Shown one piece after another: positions 47,352 through 55,788 of a stretch of 64,000 nucleotides of DNA. The notes under the pieces are model-generated. The model was not told the origin of the DNA, ran no database searches, and saw only the letters and a list, made by a program, of their open reading frames with translations. Made by a program: the position numbers and the translations under genes. Each line of letters starts with the position of its first letter. Position 1 is the stretch's first letter. Source of the stretch: Halogeometricum sp. S1BR25-6 (lineage in GTDB: Archaea; Halobacteriota; Halobacteria; Halobacteriales; Haloferacaceae); assembly GCF_031624495.1 (NCBI RefSeq), contig NZ_JAMQOP010000001.1:62001-126000 (forward strand), read 5' to 3'.

Positions 47352-48587
47352 TCACAGTCCGAAGCGCGCGACCGCGCCGTCGTCGAGATACGACACGTAG
47401 AGTCGGTCGTCGGTCGCCGAAATGTCTAACCGACTGTACGACTCGGGTTCGTGCGACCAACGCGTCCCGCCGGACGCGCGGTCGAGTACCACCGCCTGGC
47501 GCCCGCCGGAGACGACGACGGCGTCGACGCTGACGTGGAGTTCTTCAACGTCCGGCGCCTCCGTCACCGTTCGCCAGCGGCGCACACCGTCCGAGTCGAA
47601 TCGGTCGACACGGCCGAGTATCCCGCCGTCGGGGTCGTCGACGCGGCTTCCGACGAACACGGCATCGTTCGCCGGCGTCACCTGTCGGATGTCGTACCCG
47701 GCGGTGTGCCGCCACGCGACCGACCCGTCGCGTCGGTCGAGAGCGATCAGTTCGTCGCTCGAATCCGACCGTTCGTTCCGGAGGTACACCTGCGGACCGA
47801 GCGTCGGGTCCCGGTAGGAGTCCGCGTCGACCGTCGATTCCCACCGGACGGCGCCGGTCCGGGGGTCGTACGCCCGAACGGTCGACTCGTGGACGGAGAC
47901 GGCCAGACGCTCGTCGACCGCGAGGCCGGGATACCACTCGCTCGCGTCCGTTCGCCACAGCGGGCGCCCGTCGTCCGTCGAGAGTGCGACGAGGCGCGTT
48001 CGGTCCTCGCTCACCGCCTCGCGGAAGACGAACGTCTCGTCGAGCAACCCCGTCAGCCGGTAGCCGGCGACCGCACGGCCGAACCGCCTCGCTCCGGACT
48101 CGGCATCGAACCCCCGGACGTCGCCCGTGTGGCGGTCGAGACGTGCGAGCAGCGACCCGTTGCTGGCTATCGTCCCGCGTTCGTGCAGTCCCTCCTCGCG
48201 CCACCGCAAGTCGCCGGCCGCGTCGACGGTGTAGACGTCGCCGTCGGTGCTGTGGACGTGGAACGGGCCGCCGTCGCCGGACGCCGCGGGACGCGCTTCG
48301 ACGGGGCCGCCCGTTTCGTACCGGAACGCGGTCTCCCCGTCGTCGAGACAGAGTCCGTACAGCGCCTTGTCCTGCGCGCCGACGAGAACGTGCGCCGCCG
48401 AGACGGCGAGCGGACTCGCGGCGCTGGCGTCCGCGAACTCGCGTCGCCACTCCGGGTCGACGCCGCCGAGTCGAGGAAGGGAGCTACACCCCGCGAGCGC
48501 GAGGCTTCCGAGCGCCGCGATGCCGCCCAACGCGCGCCGACGCGAAACGTCCCGACACCTATCGCCGCCCGCACGCTCACGCCGCAT
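47352..48587 (-). CDS. PQQ-type beta-propeller lipoprotein (A)
   Basis: A 411-residue extracellular lipoprotein. The N-terminus has a twin-arginine Tat signal (SRRRALGGIAALGSLALAGCS) with the lipobox LAGC, so it is likely exported folded and lipid-anchored. The rest consists of PQQ/quinoprotein propeller blades (FDAESGARRFGRAVAGYRL, VRAYDPRTGAVRWESTVDAD, LIALDRRDGSVAWRHTAGYD). Such proteins in halophiles have unknown roles; some act in outer-surface assembly. It overlaps the neighbouring propeller gene by 11 bases. The ATG at 48587 begins MRRERAGGDRCRDVSRRRAL; Met is followed by the RR motif. Confidence 0.85.
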   Translation of the reverse strand: MRRERAGGDRCRDVSRRRALGGIAALGSLALAGCSSLPRLGGVDPEWRREFADASAASPLAVSAAHVLVGAQDKALYGLCLDDGETAFRYETGGPVEARPAASGDGGPFHVHSTDGDVYTVDAAGDLRWREEGLHERGTIASNGSLLARLDRHTGDVRGFDAESGARRFGRAVAGYRLTGLLDETFVFREAVSEDRTRLVALSTDDGRPLWRTDASEWYPGLAVDERLAVSVHESTVRAYDPRTGAVRWESTVDADSYRDPTLGPQVYLRNERSDSSDELIALDRRDGSVAWRHTAGYDIRQVTPANDAVFVGSRVDDPDGGILGRVDRFDSDGVRRWRTVTEAPDVEELHVSVDAVVVSGGRQAVVLDRASGGTRWSHEPESYSRLDISATDDRLYVSYLDDGAVARFGL

Positions 48588-49755
48588 CCAGTACCTCCGG
48601 GGCGAGTCGGGCCACCTGCCACTCCTGACCCAGGTAGACGCCCTCGCCGATGGCCGCCGCCCAACTTAGTTGTCCGCCGCTCTGGTACCCCTCGAATCGC
48701 TGTTCCGTAATCTGCGTCCCGTCGGTGTCGTGGACCGAGAGGACCGTCGGCGCGAAGGGGACGGTGCCGCTCGCCCCGCGGACGCGGGCGTCGCCGCCCG
48801 ACAGCGTCACCAACTTGCCGTCGACGGTCGTCGGTCCGGCGGTGACGGCGTTCGGCGTCTCCGTCCGCCAGCGCCGTTCCCCGGAGTCGGCGTCGAACGC
48901 GTACAGGTAGTAGTCCGCCGCGCCGACGAACACGCGCCCGTCGGCGACGAGCGGTCGGGTGAAAACGGTGTTTTCGAGGTCCGCTCGCCACCGTATCTCG
49001 CCGGTCGCCACGTCGACCGCCAGCACCGACTCGGTCGCGCTTCCGACGTAGACCGTCCCGTCGTCGACGGCGACGTCCGACATCGCGGCGCCGACGTCAA
49101 GGCGCCAAGCGTCGATGCCGGTGCCGTCGGTCCCGACGCGGCGGAGCGTCCCGTCCAACAGTGCGAAGACGACCCCTTCCCCGTGGCTCGCCGGAGCGCC
49201 GGCGAGAGAGGCCGGGAGGTCAACGCTGAACCGCTCGGCTCCGTCCGAACGCGCGAACCCGACGAGTCTGTCGGGGACGTCGTCCTCCGTTCCGGAGACG
49301 GGCACGACGACCGTCTCGCCGGCGACGACCGGCGCGAACTGCACGACCCCCGGGTCGGCCCGGTTCACCGCCGGAATCGACGCCTCCCAGACCGGCGCGC
49401 CCGTTTCGTGCTCGAACGCGAAGACCGCGCCCGTCTTCGAGAAGACATAGACGCGGCGCCCGTCCGTCGCGGCCGGCGAACACCGCTCATCGGGACCGGA
49501 GACGGACCACGTCGTCTCCCCGACGTCCGCGTCGACGGCGCTGAGCATCGGGTCGTTCGAGAACGGACTCCGGGAGGCGAAGACGACCACTCCCTCGATC
49601 GGTCGAATGCCGGTCGTCGTCTCCCGCAGTCCCGCGACCCACGCCGTCGGGAGCGGTAGGTCGTCCTCGTCGTCCGAGAGCGCACTGCACCCGGACAGCC
49701 CGACTGCGAGCGCGGGAAGCGACCGGAGGGCGGCGCGTCGCGTGTAGGAGCCCAT
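48577..49755 (-). CDS. PQQ-type beta-propeller lipoprotein (B)
   Basis: A 392-residue paralogue. The signal reads SYTRRAALRSLPALAVGLSGCSA, Tat-type with LSGC lipobox. Blades contain LSAVDADVGETTWSVSG, FAFEHETGAPVWEASIP, VLAVDVATGEIRWRADLEN and LYAFDADSGERRWRTETPN. Its stop codon overlaps the next gene by 11 bases, so both are probably translated in tandem. Both propellers carry the repeated D-x-x-T-G-x-x-x-W signature of PQQ-like repeats, which here likely is structural; no quinone-binding claim is made. Confidence 0.85.
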   Translation of the reverse strand: MGSYTRRAALRSLPALAVGLSGCSALSDDEDDLPLPTAWVAGLRETTTGIRPIEGVVVFASRSPFSNDPMLSAVDADVGETTWSVSGPDERCSPAATDGRRVYVFSKTGAVFAFEHETGAPVWEASIPAVNRADPGVVQFAPVVAGETVVVPVSGTEDDVPDRLVGFARSDGAERFSVDLPASLAGAPASHGEGVVFALLDGTLRRVGTDGTGIDAWRLDVGAAMSDVAVDDGTVYVGSATESVLAVDVATGEIRWRADLENTVFTRPLVADGRVFVGAADYYLYAFDADSGERRWRTETPNAVTAGPTTVDGKLVTLSGGDARVRGASGTVPFAPTVLSVHDTDGTQITEQRFEGYQSGGQLSWAAAIGEGVYLGQEWQVARLAPEVLDAA

Positions 49756-49878
49756 CGGTCGCCGCTTTCGAGTCGGTCGGCATCAGTCTTGTCACTCGTT
49801 CGGAGTGAGTTGTTCGCTGTCGTGTTTTGTGTCCCCACCGCCGTAACTTCTACTCGCGTGAGCGACCTGGCTACGGGT

Positions 49879-50685
49879 ATGACTCTGGACCTCCCGCCCG
49901 TCGGGTTCGGCACGCTCGGAATCACCGACGTCGACCTCCTGACGACCGGTATCGAGATGGGCTACGAGTACGTCGACACGGCCCAGTTTTACGGGAACGA
50001 GTCGGAAGTCGGCGACGCCATCGAACGCGCGGACGTCGACCGCAAAGAGTTCACGCTGGCGACGAAAATCTGGTACGACAAACTCGGCTACGACGACGTA
50101 CACGAGGCGGTCGAGGGAAGCCTCGACCGACTCGGCGTCGACACCATCGACTTACTGTACGTCCACTGGCCGCTGGGCGACTACGACCCCGAGGAGACGC
50201 TCCGGGCGTACAACGAACTCGTCGCGGAGGGGACCGTCTCGAACATCGGCGTGAGCAACTTCTCGCCGGAGATTCTCGATACGGCTTTAGAGCACGCCGA
50301 CCCGACGGTCGCCGCGAACCAGATCGAACTCCACCCGCTCCTCCAACAGGAACGCTCGCGCGAGTTCCACCGCGAGCACGGCGTCGAAACCCTCGCGTAC
50401 GGACCGCTGCTCGGCGGTCGAACGGAGATGATTCCCGAACTCGAACCGATCGCGGAGAAACACGACGCGAGCACGAGTTCGGTTGCGCTCGCGTGGAGTC
50501 AGCGACTCGACGGCGTCACGCCCATCGCGGGCGCGGAGACCGAATCGCACCTCCGCGAGAACCTCGATTCGGTCGACCTCGAACTCGACGACGAGGACGT
50601 CGAAACCATCGAGACGCTCGGCCGCGAGATCAACGCCTACGGGAGCAACGGCGTGAGCATCGACCCGGGCGTCGACCGTCTGTAA
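49879..50685 (+). CDS. Aldo/keto reductase
   Basis: A 268-residue NADP-dependent aldo/keto reductase: YVDTAQFYGNESEVGDAI (Asp and Tyr of the tetrad), LATKIWYD (Lys), LYVHWPLGDYDPE (His), VSNIGVSNFSPE, QIELHPLLQQ and the C-terminal coenzyme site VTPIAGAETESHL. It reduces aldehydes or sugar-derived ketones; the substrate is unknown. The ATG at 49879 starts MTLDLPPVGFGTLGI; upstream codons are not conserved-looking. It is followed by tRNA-Gln on the opposite strand. Confidence 0.9.
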   Translation: MTLDLPPVGFGTLGITDVDLLTTGIEMGYEYVDTAQFYGNESEVGDAIERADVDRKEFTLATKIWYDKLGYDDVHEAVEGSLDRLGVDTIDLLYVHWPLGDYDPEETLRAYNELVAEGTVSNIGVSNFSPEILDTALEHADPTVAANQIELHPLLQQERSREFHREHGVETLAYGPLLGGRTEMIPELEPIAEKHDASTSSVALAWSQRLDGVTPIAGAETESHLRENLDSVDLELDDEDVETIETLGREINAYGSNGVSIDPGVDRL

Positions 50686-50866
50686 CGACGGTTCTCACGG
50701 TGATTTGGGCGCCTCGAACACGCGTTTTCGGACGACGCAACCGAGGCCTGTGGCGAACTGTCGTGTAGCAGTCAGTGTGAGTAATCCGACAGACGTTCGT
50801 TCCGCTCTATCTACTCGCAGAAGCCGAGCGGGTAGCAGAGGTGCTCGAAGGCGTGAAATTGAAGAA

Positions 50867-50939
50867 TAGTCCCACCAGGATTCGAACCTGGGTCGTTGCC
50901 CCCAGAAGGCAACAGGATTGGCCACTACCCCATGGGACT
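50867..50939 (-). tRNA. tRNA-Gln (anticodon CTG)
   Basis: The minus strand folds as a tRNA. The acceptor stem AGTCCCA pairs with TGGGACT, then the discriminator A. The anticodon stem TTGCC/GGCAA has loop TTCTGGG (anticodon CTG, position 33 T) and the T arm is CCAGG-TTCGAAT-CCTGG. There is no intron; CCA is not encoded. Length 73. Confidence 0.92.
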
Positions 50940-51972
50940 GACATGTATGTCGGCAGTCATCCGCCGGCTCGTACCAACGGGACATTCACACCTACCTCCC
51001 GATAGCGTATCAATGTTGCGAAACGGCACGACGGCGGCTGTCGAATCATGTGAACAGCTATCGGACTCGACTGATAGTTCGACGCCGCGGCCTCTCAGTC
51101 GACGTCGGCACGTTTGCCCGAAACGCAACCGAACGCGGCCCGACTTAAATTGAGCGCGGCTACCGCGACGGCTGAGACGCGCGCCCAGAATCGAGATTTG
51201 AGCTGAGAGATATCGACAGAGCGCTGCCCCCCCTCTTTCGGGCATTCCGAGGAAAGCGTGGAGTGGAAACGATGGGGCCGACGCTGACATATCAACTCTT
51301 AGACACTGAAGAGTAGGACCGAAATCGGCCTACACCCCCGAATTTCCCGGGGTGTGTCCCGCTGTGACGGATGTAGCGGGTACGTCGCGTCGATTCGGCC
51401 GTGTGTCCGTTTCGACGTGAAACGGTGATTTCGTCTACGTCGATTTCGGTCTCTCATCGATTCTCGCGACCGTTCAGGGAGACGTAGAGATTACACAGAT
51501 GAAAGACGAATCGGTCTGCACCGGCGCTCGAAATCGAATTCCTACGATACACCCCCGATTCATCGGAGTGTACCGGGTTTTCAGCGTCTGTAGAAGCGTT
51601 ACTTCCGACGAGAGGGACGAACCCTCTCAGCCAGTGCTGTTCACAAACCCGGTTGAGAGCCCGTTTATCGACGGATTCGAGGTTGTCTGGGAGCAGTTCG
51701 ATGTCGATAGCGTACCGACCGAACGCGTCGTCACCGAGGCCAGTTCTACACCCCGAAGACACGTCTTCCTTCCGGAGGGGGATGTAGATGTACTCCGCCG
51801 GATAGCGGATTCGGATGCCTCGTAGCGGTGAGATGCTCGCACAGAGGGGTGTACGGCGAACTTGCCGCGAAACTATATCAGATTTCGTACGTCCGGCCCT
51901 CGAGAGTCCGTACGGATATCACCCGTCCACTCGGGCAGTCGTTTCTTAAGTCGCCGCCGTGTCGACGCGAGC
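50940..51972. other. Long poorly coding spacer with repeated TACACCCC motif
   Basis: About 1 kb between tRNA-Gln and ppaC. Frames of 100 residues occur on both strands at 51454-51762 and 51499-51825, but neither shows a recognisable domain and they overlap each other. The motif TACACCCCCGA appears at 51331 and 51548, TACACCCCGA at 51747, and its reverse complement (GAGGGGTGTA) near 51844. Hairpin-like arms flank the first two. The G+C content is lower than elsewhere. It may hold decayed mobile DNA, but nothing is diagnostic. Confidence 0.5.
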
Positions 51973-52899
51973 ATGCCGGAGCAAACGTACGTCATCGGAC
52001 ACCGAAAACCGGACACAGACACCGTCTGCGCCGCGCTGGCGTACGCCGAGTTGAAACGGGAACAAGGCGAAGAGGGCGTCTCCCCGGCCAGAGCCGGGAA
52101 CCCGAACCCGGAGACGGAGTTCGTACTGGACTACTGGGACGTCGAGCCACCCGCCCTTCTCGAAGACGCGGCGGGGACGCAGGTAATCCTCGTCGACCAC
52201 AACGAGTACAGTCAGACTGTATCTGGAGCGCGAGAGGCCGAAATCGTCGAAATCGTCGATCACCACCGTATCGGCGACGTGGAGACGAGCGCTCCGATCC
52301 CGTTCCGGAACGAGCCGGTGGGGTCGACGGCGACGATTCTGGTCGGTCTGTTCGACGAGGCCGGCGTGACAATCGACGCGCGAACCGCCGGTCTCCTCCT
52401 GAGCGGACTGCTCAGCGACACGGTCGTTCTGCGCTCGCCGACGACGACCGAGCGCGACCGGACGGTCGCCGAACGACTGGCCGAGACGGCCGGCGTCGAC
52501 GTCGAGGAGTACGGCCAAAAGCTCCTCGCACACAAGAGCAAACTCGGCGAGAAGATCCCTCGCGAGATGGTGCTGGGCGACTTCAAGGAGTTCGAGTTCG
52601 GGTCCGGTCGCGTCGGCATCGGACAGGTCGAAACGGTGGAACCCAGCGTCGTCCTGGACCGACGCGAGGCGGTCTTCGACGCGATGGACGATGTCGTCTC
52701 CGAACGAGGGTACGACGCGTTGTTGCTGCTCGTGACCGACCTGCTCGAAGAGGAGTCGACGGTCCTCGTAGCCGGCGACGAAATCGCGACGGTCGAATCG
52801 GGACTCGGCGCGACGTTCTCGGACCGGGAGGCGTTCCTTCCCGGGGTGATGTCCCGGAAGAAGCAGGTCGTTCCGCCGCTCGAATCGGCGTTCGAGTAA
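51973..52899 (+). CDS. ppaC: Manganese-dependent inorganic pyrophosphatase
   Basis: A 308-residue DHH-family enzyme hydrolysing pyrophosphate to phosphate. Motifs: YVIGHRKPDTDTVCAALAYA (metal His/Asp), ILVDHNEYSQ, IVEIVDHHRIGD (DHH), then PVGSTATILVGLF, HKSKLGEKIPREMV and the C-terminal SRKKQVVPPLE (substrate Lys). No CBS domains. Family II enzymes are common in Firmicutes; haloarchaea have both families. The ATG at 51973 begins MPEQTYVIGHRKPD. It probably removes pyrophosphate from biosynthesis; a nearby partner is not seen. Confidence 0.92.
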   Translation: MPEQTYVIGHRKPDTDTVCAALAYAELKREQGEEGVSPARAGNPNPETEFVLDYWDVEPPALLEDAAGTQVILVDHNEYSQTVSGAREAEIVEIVDHHRIGDVETSAPIPFRNEPVGSTATILVGLFDEAGVTIDARTAGLLLSGLLSDTVVLRSPTTTERDRTVAERLAETAGVDVEEYGQKLLAHKSKLGEKIPREMVLGDFKEFEFGSGRVGIGQVETVEPSVVLDRREAVFDAMDDVVSERGYDALLLLVTDLLEEESTVLVAGDEIATVESGLGATFSDREAFLPGVMSRKKQVVPPLESAFE

Positions 52900-53643
52900 C
52901 GGATCGAAAGAAAGACCACTACGTTCGGTGTCCGGGTCCGGCGTATCAGTGGACGAACGTTTCCTCTTCGTTCCCGAAATAGCTGCCATCTTAGGCGCCA
53001 CCGCTTGAGATGTGCAATCGTCGTATCCATCCGTTCTCTGCGCTATTTGGTTTGTCTTACCCTAAAGAGAGACCATATATGGAGCTTATGAACCTCTATT
53101 TAGGATTTCGAATTTAACTTCTCGCTTTACCGTAATAAATTGAAACGAATGGTTCTATTTCTCATTATTCTATACTCATATCCCAAGCAGAGCCTCTATT
53201 TCGACGCGGTGTTTCACGTGAATCACTGTTCGATTTTGATCTTCCCGTCGCGTCGAACGATACGCCAGTGCGCTTTCATTACAAGCGTACGCCTGTAATC
53301 TGAATCCGATGAAAATCGGACTCGTCCGGGGAGGCGTCGGCATCGAGTAACGAGCCAGTTCGTCGTTCGAGTTCTCGCCGTTGCGGGCGAGAGCGATATC
53401 GGAGGCACCCGTAGTAGAGGATGCCGTCCGAACGATTCCACCTTTGAGACCGGGAAGGAAGCAGACGGGAGCGCGGCCGGAGTACGTCTACTACCAACGA
53501 ATCCATGCGCCGAACGCTAAGACCGCGCCTTAGTCCGAAAAGCATCGCGCCTTGTTGATTTCCAATCGACCCTCGACCATCGGGTTGCGTCCAAGGGGTG
53601 GGACCGAAAGAGTAACCATTCCTCGTTCGGTTGATAGCACCGT
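52900..53643. other. A+T-rich spacer
   Basis: About 740 bases between ppaC and the SDR gene. The part 53041-53220 is strongly A+T-rich. A 10-base palindrome TTCACGTGAA lies at 53213-53222. A possible peptide end (MKAHWRIVRRDGKIKIEQ, minus strand, stop at 53223) is too short to call. Nothing else supported. Confidence 0.5.
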
Positions 53644-54414
53644 ATGAGCGAAGCATCAGACTCCACCGTCACGCTCTCGAATCGGTCCGCGGTCGTCATC
53701 GGCGGGACCAGCGGCATCGGACGCGCTATCGCACTGCAGTTCGCCGAGAGCGGCGCCGACGTTGTTGCGACGAGTCGACGGACCGAGGCGGTCGAGGATG
53801 TCGCCGAGGAACTCTCGTCCCGCGGCGCGGAGACGGCGTCCGTGACGTGCGACGTCCGCGACGAGGACTCGATAGAGAATCTCTACGAAACGGCGTCGGA
53901 CGCGATCGGCGACATCGACGTGTTGGTCAACTCCGCGGGGTCGGTGGCGAAGGCCCCGGTCACGGAGATGACGATGGAAGACTGGGAGCGCGACATCGAC
54001 GTCAACCTCACGGGCGTGTTCCGGGCGTGTCAGGTGTTCGGCCGGAACATGTCGTCCGGCAGCATCGTGAACATCTCCTCGATGTCGGCGAACCAAGCAC
54101 GGGAGGAGCGTCCCGCCTACTGCGCCTCGAAGAGCGGCGTGAACGGCCTCACGCGGGCGGCGGCCGCCGACCTCGGACCGGAGGTTCGCGTCAACGCCAT
54201 CGAACCCGGTTTCGTCGACACGCCGCTCGCCGGCGACGCGTTCGCGGAGGGGACCGACTTGCGGGAGGAGATCGACGAGCGGACGCCGCTCGAACGGGTC
54301 GCCGAACCCGACGACATCGCGGGCGCGGCGGTCTACCTCGCGAGCGACGCCGCCTCGTTCACGACGGGCGAGATACTCACCGTCGACGGCGGGTACGACC
54401 GAAGCTCGCTATGA
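53644..54414 (+). CDS. Short-chain dehydrogenase/reductase
   Basis: A 256-residue classical SDR: cofactor loop VIGGTSGIGRAIALQF, SRRTEAVEDVA (Arg suggests NADP), INVLVNSAG-type NSAGSVAKAPV, and the catalytic Ser/Tyr/Lys: SIVNISSMSANQ and AYCASKSGVNGL. The C-terminal DPDDIAGAAVYLASDAASF and LTVDGGYDR are typical of sugar or sugar-acid reductases. Its stop (TGA, 54412-54414) overlaps the convergent zinc ADH by six bases. Probably acts on a sugar-derived alcohol such as gluconate or fructuronate; the substrate is not proven. Confidence 0.9.
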   Translation: MSEASDSTVTLSNRSAVVIGGTSGIGRAIALQFAESGADVVATSRRTEAVEDVAEELSSRGAETASVTCDVRDEDSIENLYETASDAIGDIDVLVNSAGSVAKAPVTEMTMEDWERDIDVNLTGVFRACQVFGRNMSSGSIVNISSMSANQAREERPAYCASKSGVNGLTRAAAADLGPEVRVNAIEPGFVDTPLAGDAFAEGTDLREEIDERTPLERVAEPDDIAGAAVYLASDAASFTTGEILTVDGGYDRSSL

Positions 54415-55449
54415 GTCGTCGCTGACTCGGACGACGCCTTTCACGCCGGCCGGTTCGGCCGCGCGGTCGAACGCAGTCTGTGCGTCGGAGAGCGGATACT
54501 CGAAGCTCACGATGTCGTCTACGTTCAACGCTCCCGCGTCGATTCCCTCGATGGCGTCGGGGTAGGTGCCGCTGAACCGGAACGACCCCTTCAGTTCGTA
54601 CTCCTCGCCGATCATGCCGTTCACGTCGGTGGGGACGGACGCGTCTATCGGGATGCCCACGAAGACGACCGTGCCGCCGCGTCTGACCGCCTCGGTCGTC
54701 GTTCGGATGGCGGTCTCGGCGCCGGAACTCTCCAAGACCACGTCGACGCCGTCGGGGTTGACCTCCTCGCGGACGACGCGAATCGGGTCGTCGGATTCGA
54801 CGTTGACGGCGTAGTCGACGCCGCGCCGCTCCGCCAACTCCAGTTTCTCCGGGACGACGTCCGTCAGGATGGTCGTCTCGGCGCCCCGCCACATGGCGAC
54901 TTCGGAGACGAGTTGGCCGATGGGGCCGCCCCCGGTGACGAGAACGCTGTCCCCTTCCGAGACGTTCCCGCGCTCGCAGGCGTGCATCGCCACGCTCAGC
55001 GGTTCGACGAGCGCTCCCTCGCGAAGCGAGACGCCGTCCGGAAGCGCGTAGAGGAGGTCGGCCGGCCACGCGACGTACTCCGTGAGCGCACCGTCGACGG
55101 GGGGCGACGACATGTACTCCATCTCTTTGCAGAGGTGGTACTCACCCTCGGTCCGACAGTACGAACACTCCCCGCACGGGATTCCCGGTTCGATGGCGAC
55201 TCTGTCGTCCGCGGCGAGGCCCGTCACCGCTTCGCCCGTCTCAACGACCGTACCGGCCGCCTCGTGCCCCAACACGTGCGGGAAGTCGACGACGTTGCCG
55301 CCGTTCTCGCCGTTCAGGTAGTAGTGGATGTCCGAACCACAGATACCGACTCTGTCCACCCGCACCAACGCCTCGTCGGCGCCGACGGTCGGTTTCTCTT
55401 GGTCTGTCAGCGTAAGCGCTCCCACGTCGGATAGCACGCACGTTCGCAT
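54409..55449 (-). CDS. Zinc-dependent alcohol/polyol dehydrogenase
   Basis: A 346-residue medium-chain dehydrogenase of the sorbitol/threonine class. It has VDRVGICGSDIHYYL (catalytic zinc Cys), FPHVLGHEAAGTVVETG (His/Glu), the structural zinc loop PCGECSYCRTEGEYHLCKE with four Cys, and the coenzyme fold VLVTGGGPIGQLVSEVAM. It oxidises sugar alcohols or sugar acids with NAD. The ATG at 55449 starts MRTCVLSDVGALTL; longer in-frame sequence is not conserved. Convergent with the SDR, it may be part of a sugar-catabolic set. Confidence 0.9.
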   Translation of the reverse strand: MRTCVLSDVGALTLTDQEKPTVGADEALVRVDRVGICGSDIHYYLNGENGGNVVDFPHVLGHEAAGTVVETGEAVTGLAADDRVAIEPGIPCGECSYCRTEGEYHLCKEMEYMSSPPVDGALTEYVAWPADLLYALPDGVSLREGALVEPLSVAMHACERGNVSEGDSVLVTGGGPIGQLVSEVAMWRGAETTILTDVVPEKLELAERRGVDYAVNVESDDPIRVVREEVNPDGVDVVLESSGAETAIRTTTEAVRRGGTVVFVGIPIDASVPTDVNGMIGEEYELKGSFRFSGTYPDAIEGIDAGALNVDDIVSFEYPLSDAQTAFDRAAEPAGVKGVVRVSDDS

Positions 55450-55788
55450 ACCATAACGTGGGCGAAACCGAGCATGTATCTTGCGGTGGAGAGGGTGACC
55501 GTCCGGGTCTCCGAGGTGCGAAACTCGATACATTTCCGGCTGGATACGATACTATCTCGTCGCCACTTTCGAGCGTATCGCGCACTCATATCTAGATACG
55601 GTTTCTTACAGCGGATTTTTGTCGACAGGTTTCGCCTTTTGAATTCACTTTTCGTCTTTTCAGGGAAAGAGTAGGCTATTCAGAATCATATGTCGGGAGA
55701 GTTCTGGTCGTCCCCGATATTAGACACGCCGAACGGGGATCGGTCCGTCGCACGCCCTCGAACGCTGTCGTCGCGACCTCGGGGGCGT
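55450..55788. other. Spacer between the zinc ADH and the HTTM gene
   Basis: 339 bases without a plausible gene. Oligo-T-rich DNA (around 55610-55660) lies near the HTTM gene's 3' side. A TATA-like AAGATACATG near 55475 on the minus strand may serve the ADH. Confidence 0.5.

Noticed and set aside
46944-47429. 161-residue plus-strand frame in the A+T-rich spacer
   Set aside because: Contains Cys/Ile-rich low-quality sequence and overlaps the end of a real gene antisense.
50686-51972. tRNA-Gln as an integration site for a mobile element
   Set aside because: I found no repeated 3' tRNA end, no integrase and no element boundary in the window.
53279-53656. 125-residue minus-strand frame in front of the SDR
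   Set aside because: Arg-rich and not acidic; overlaps the SDR start region. No match to a known family.
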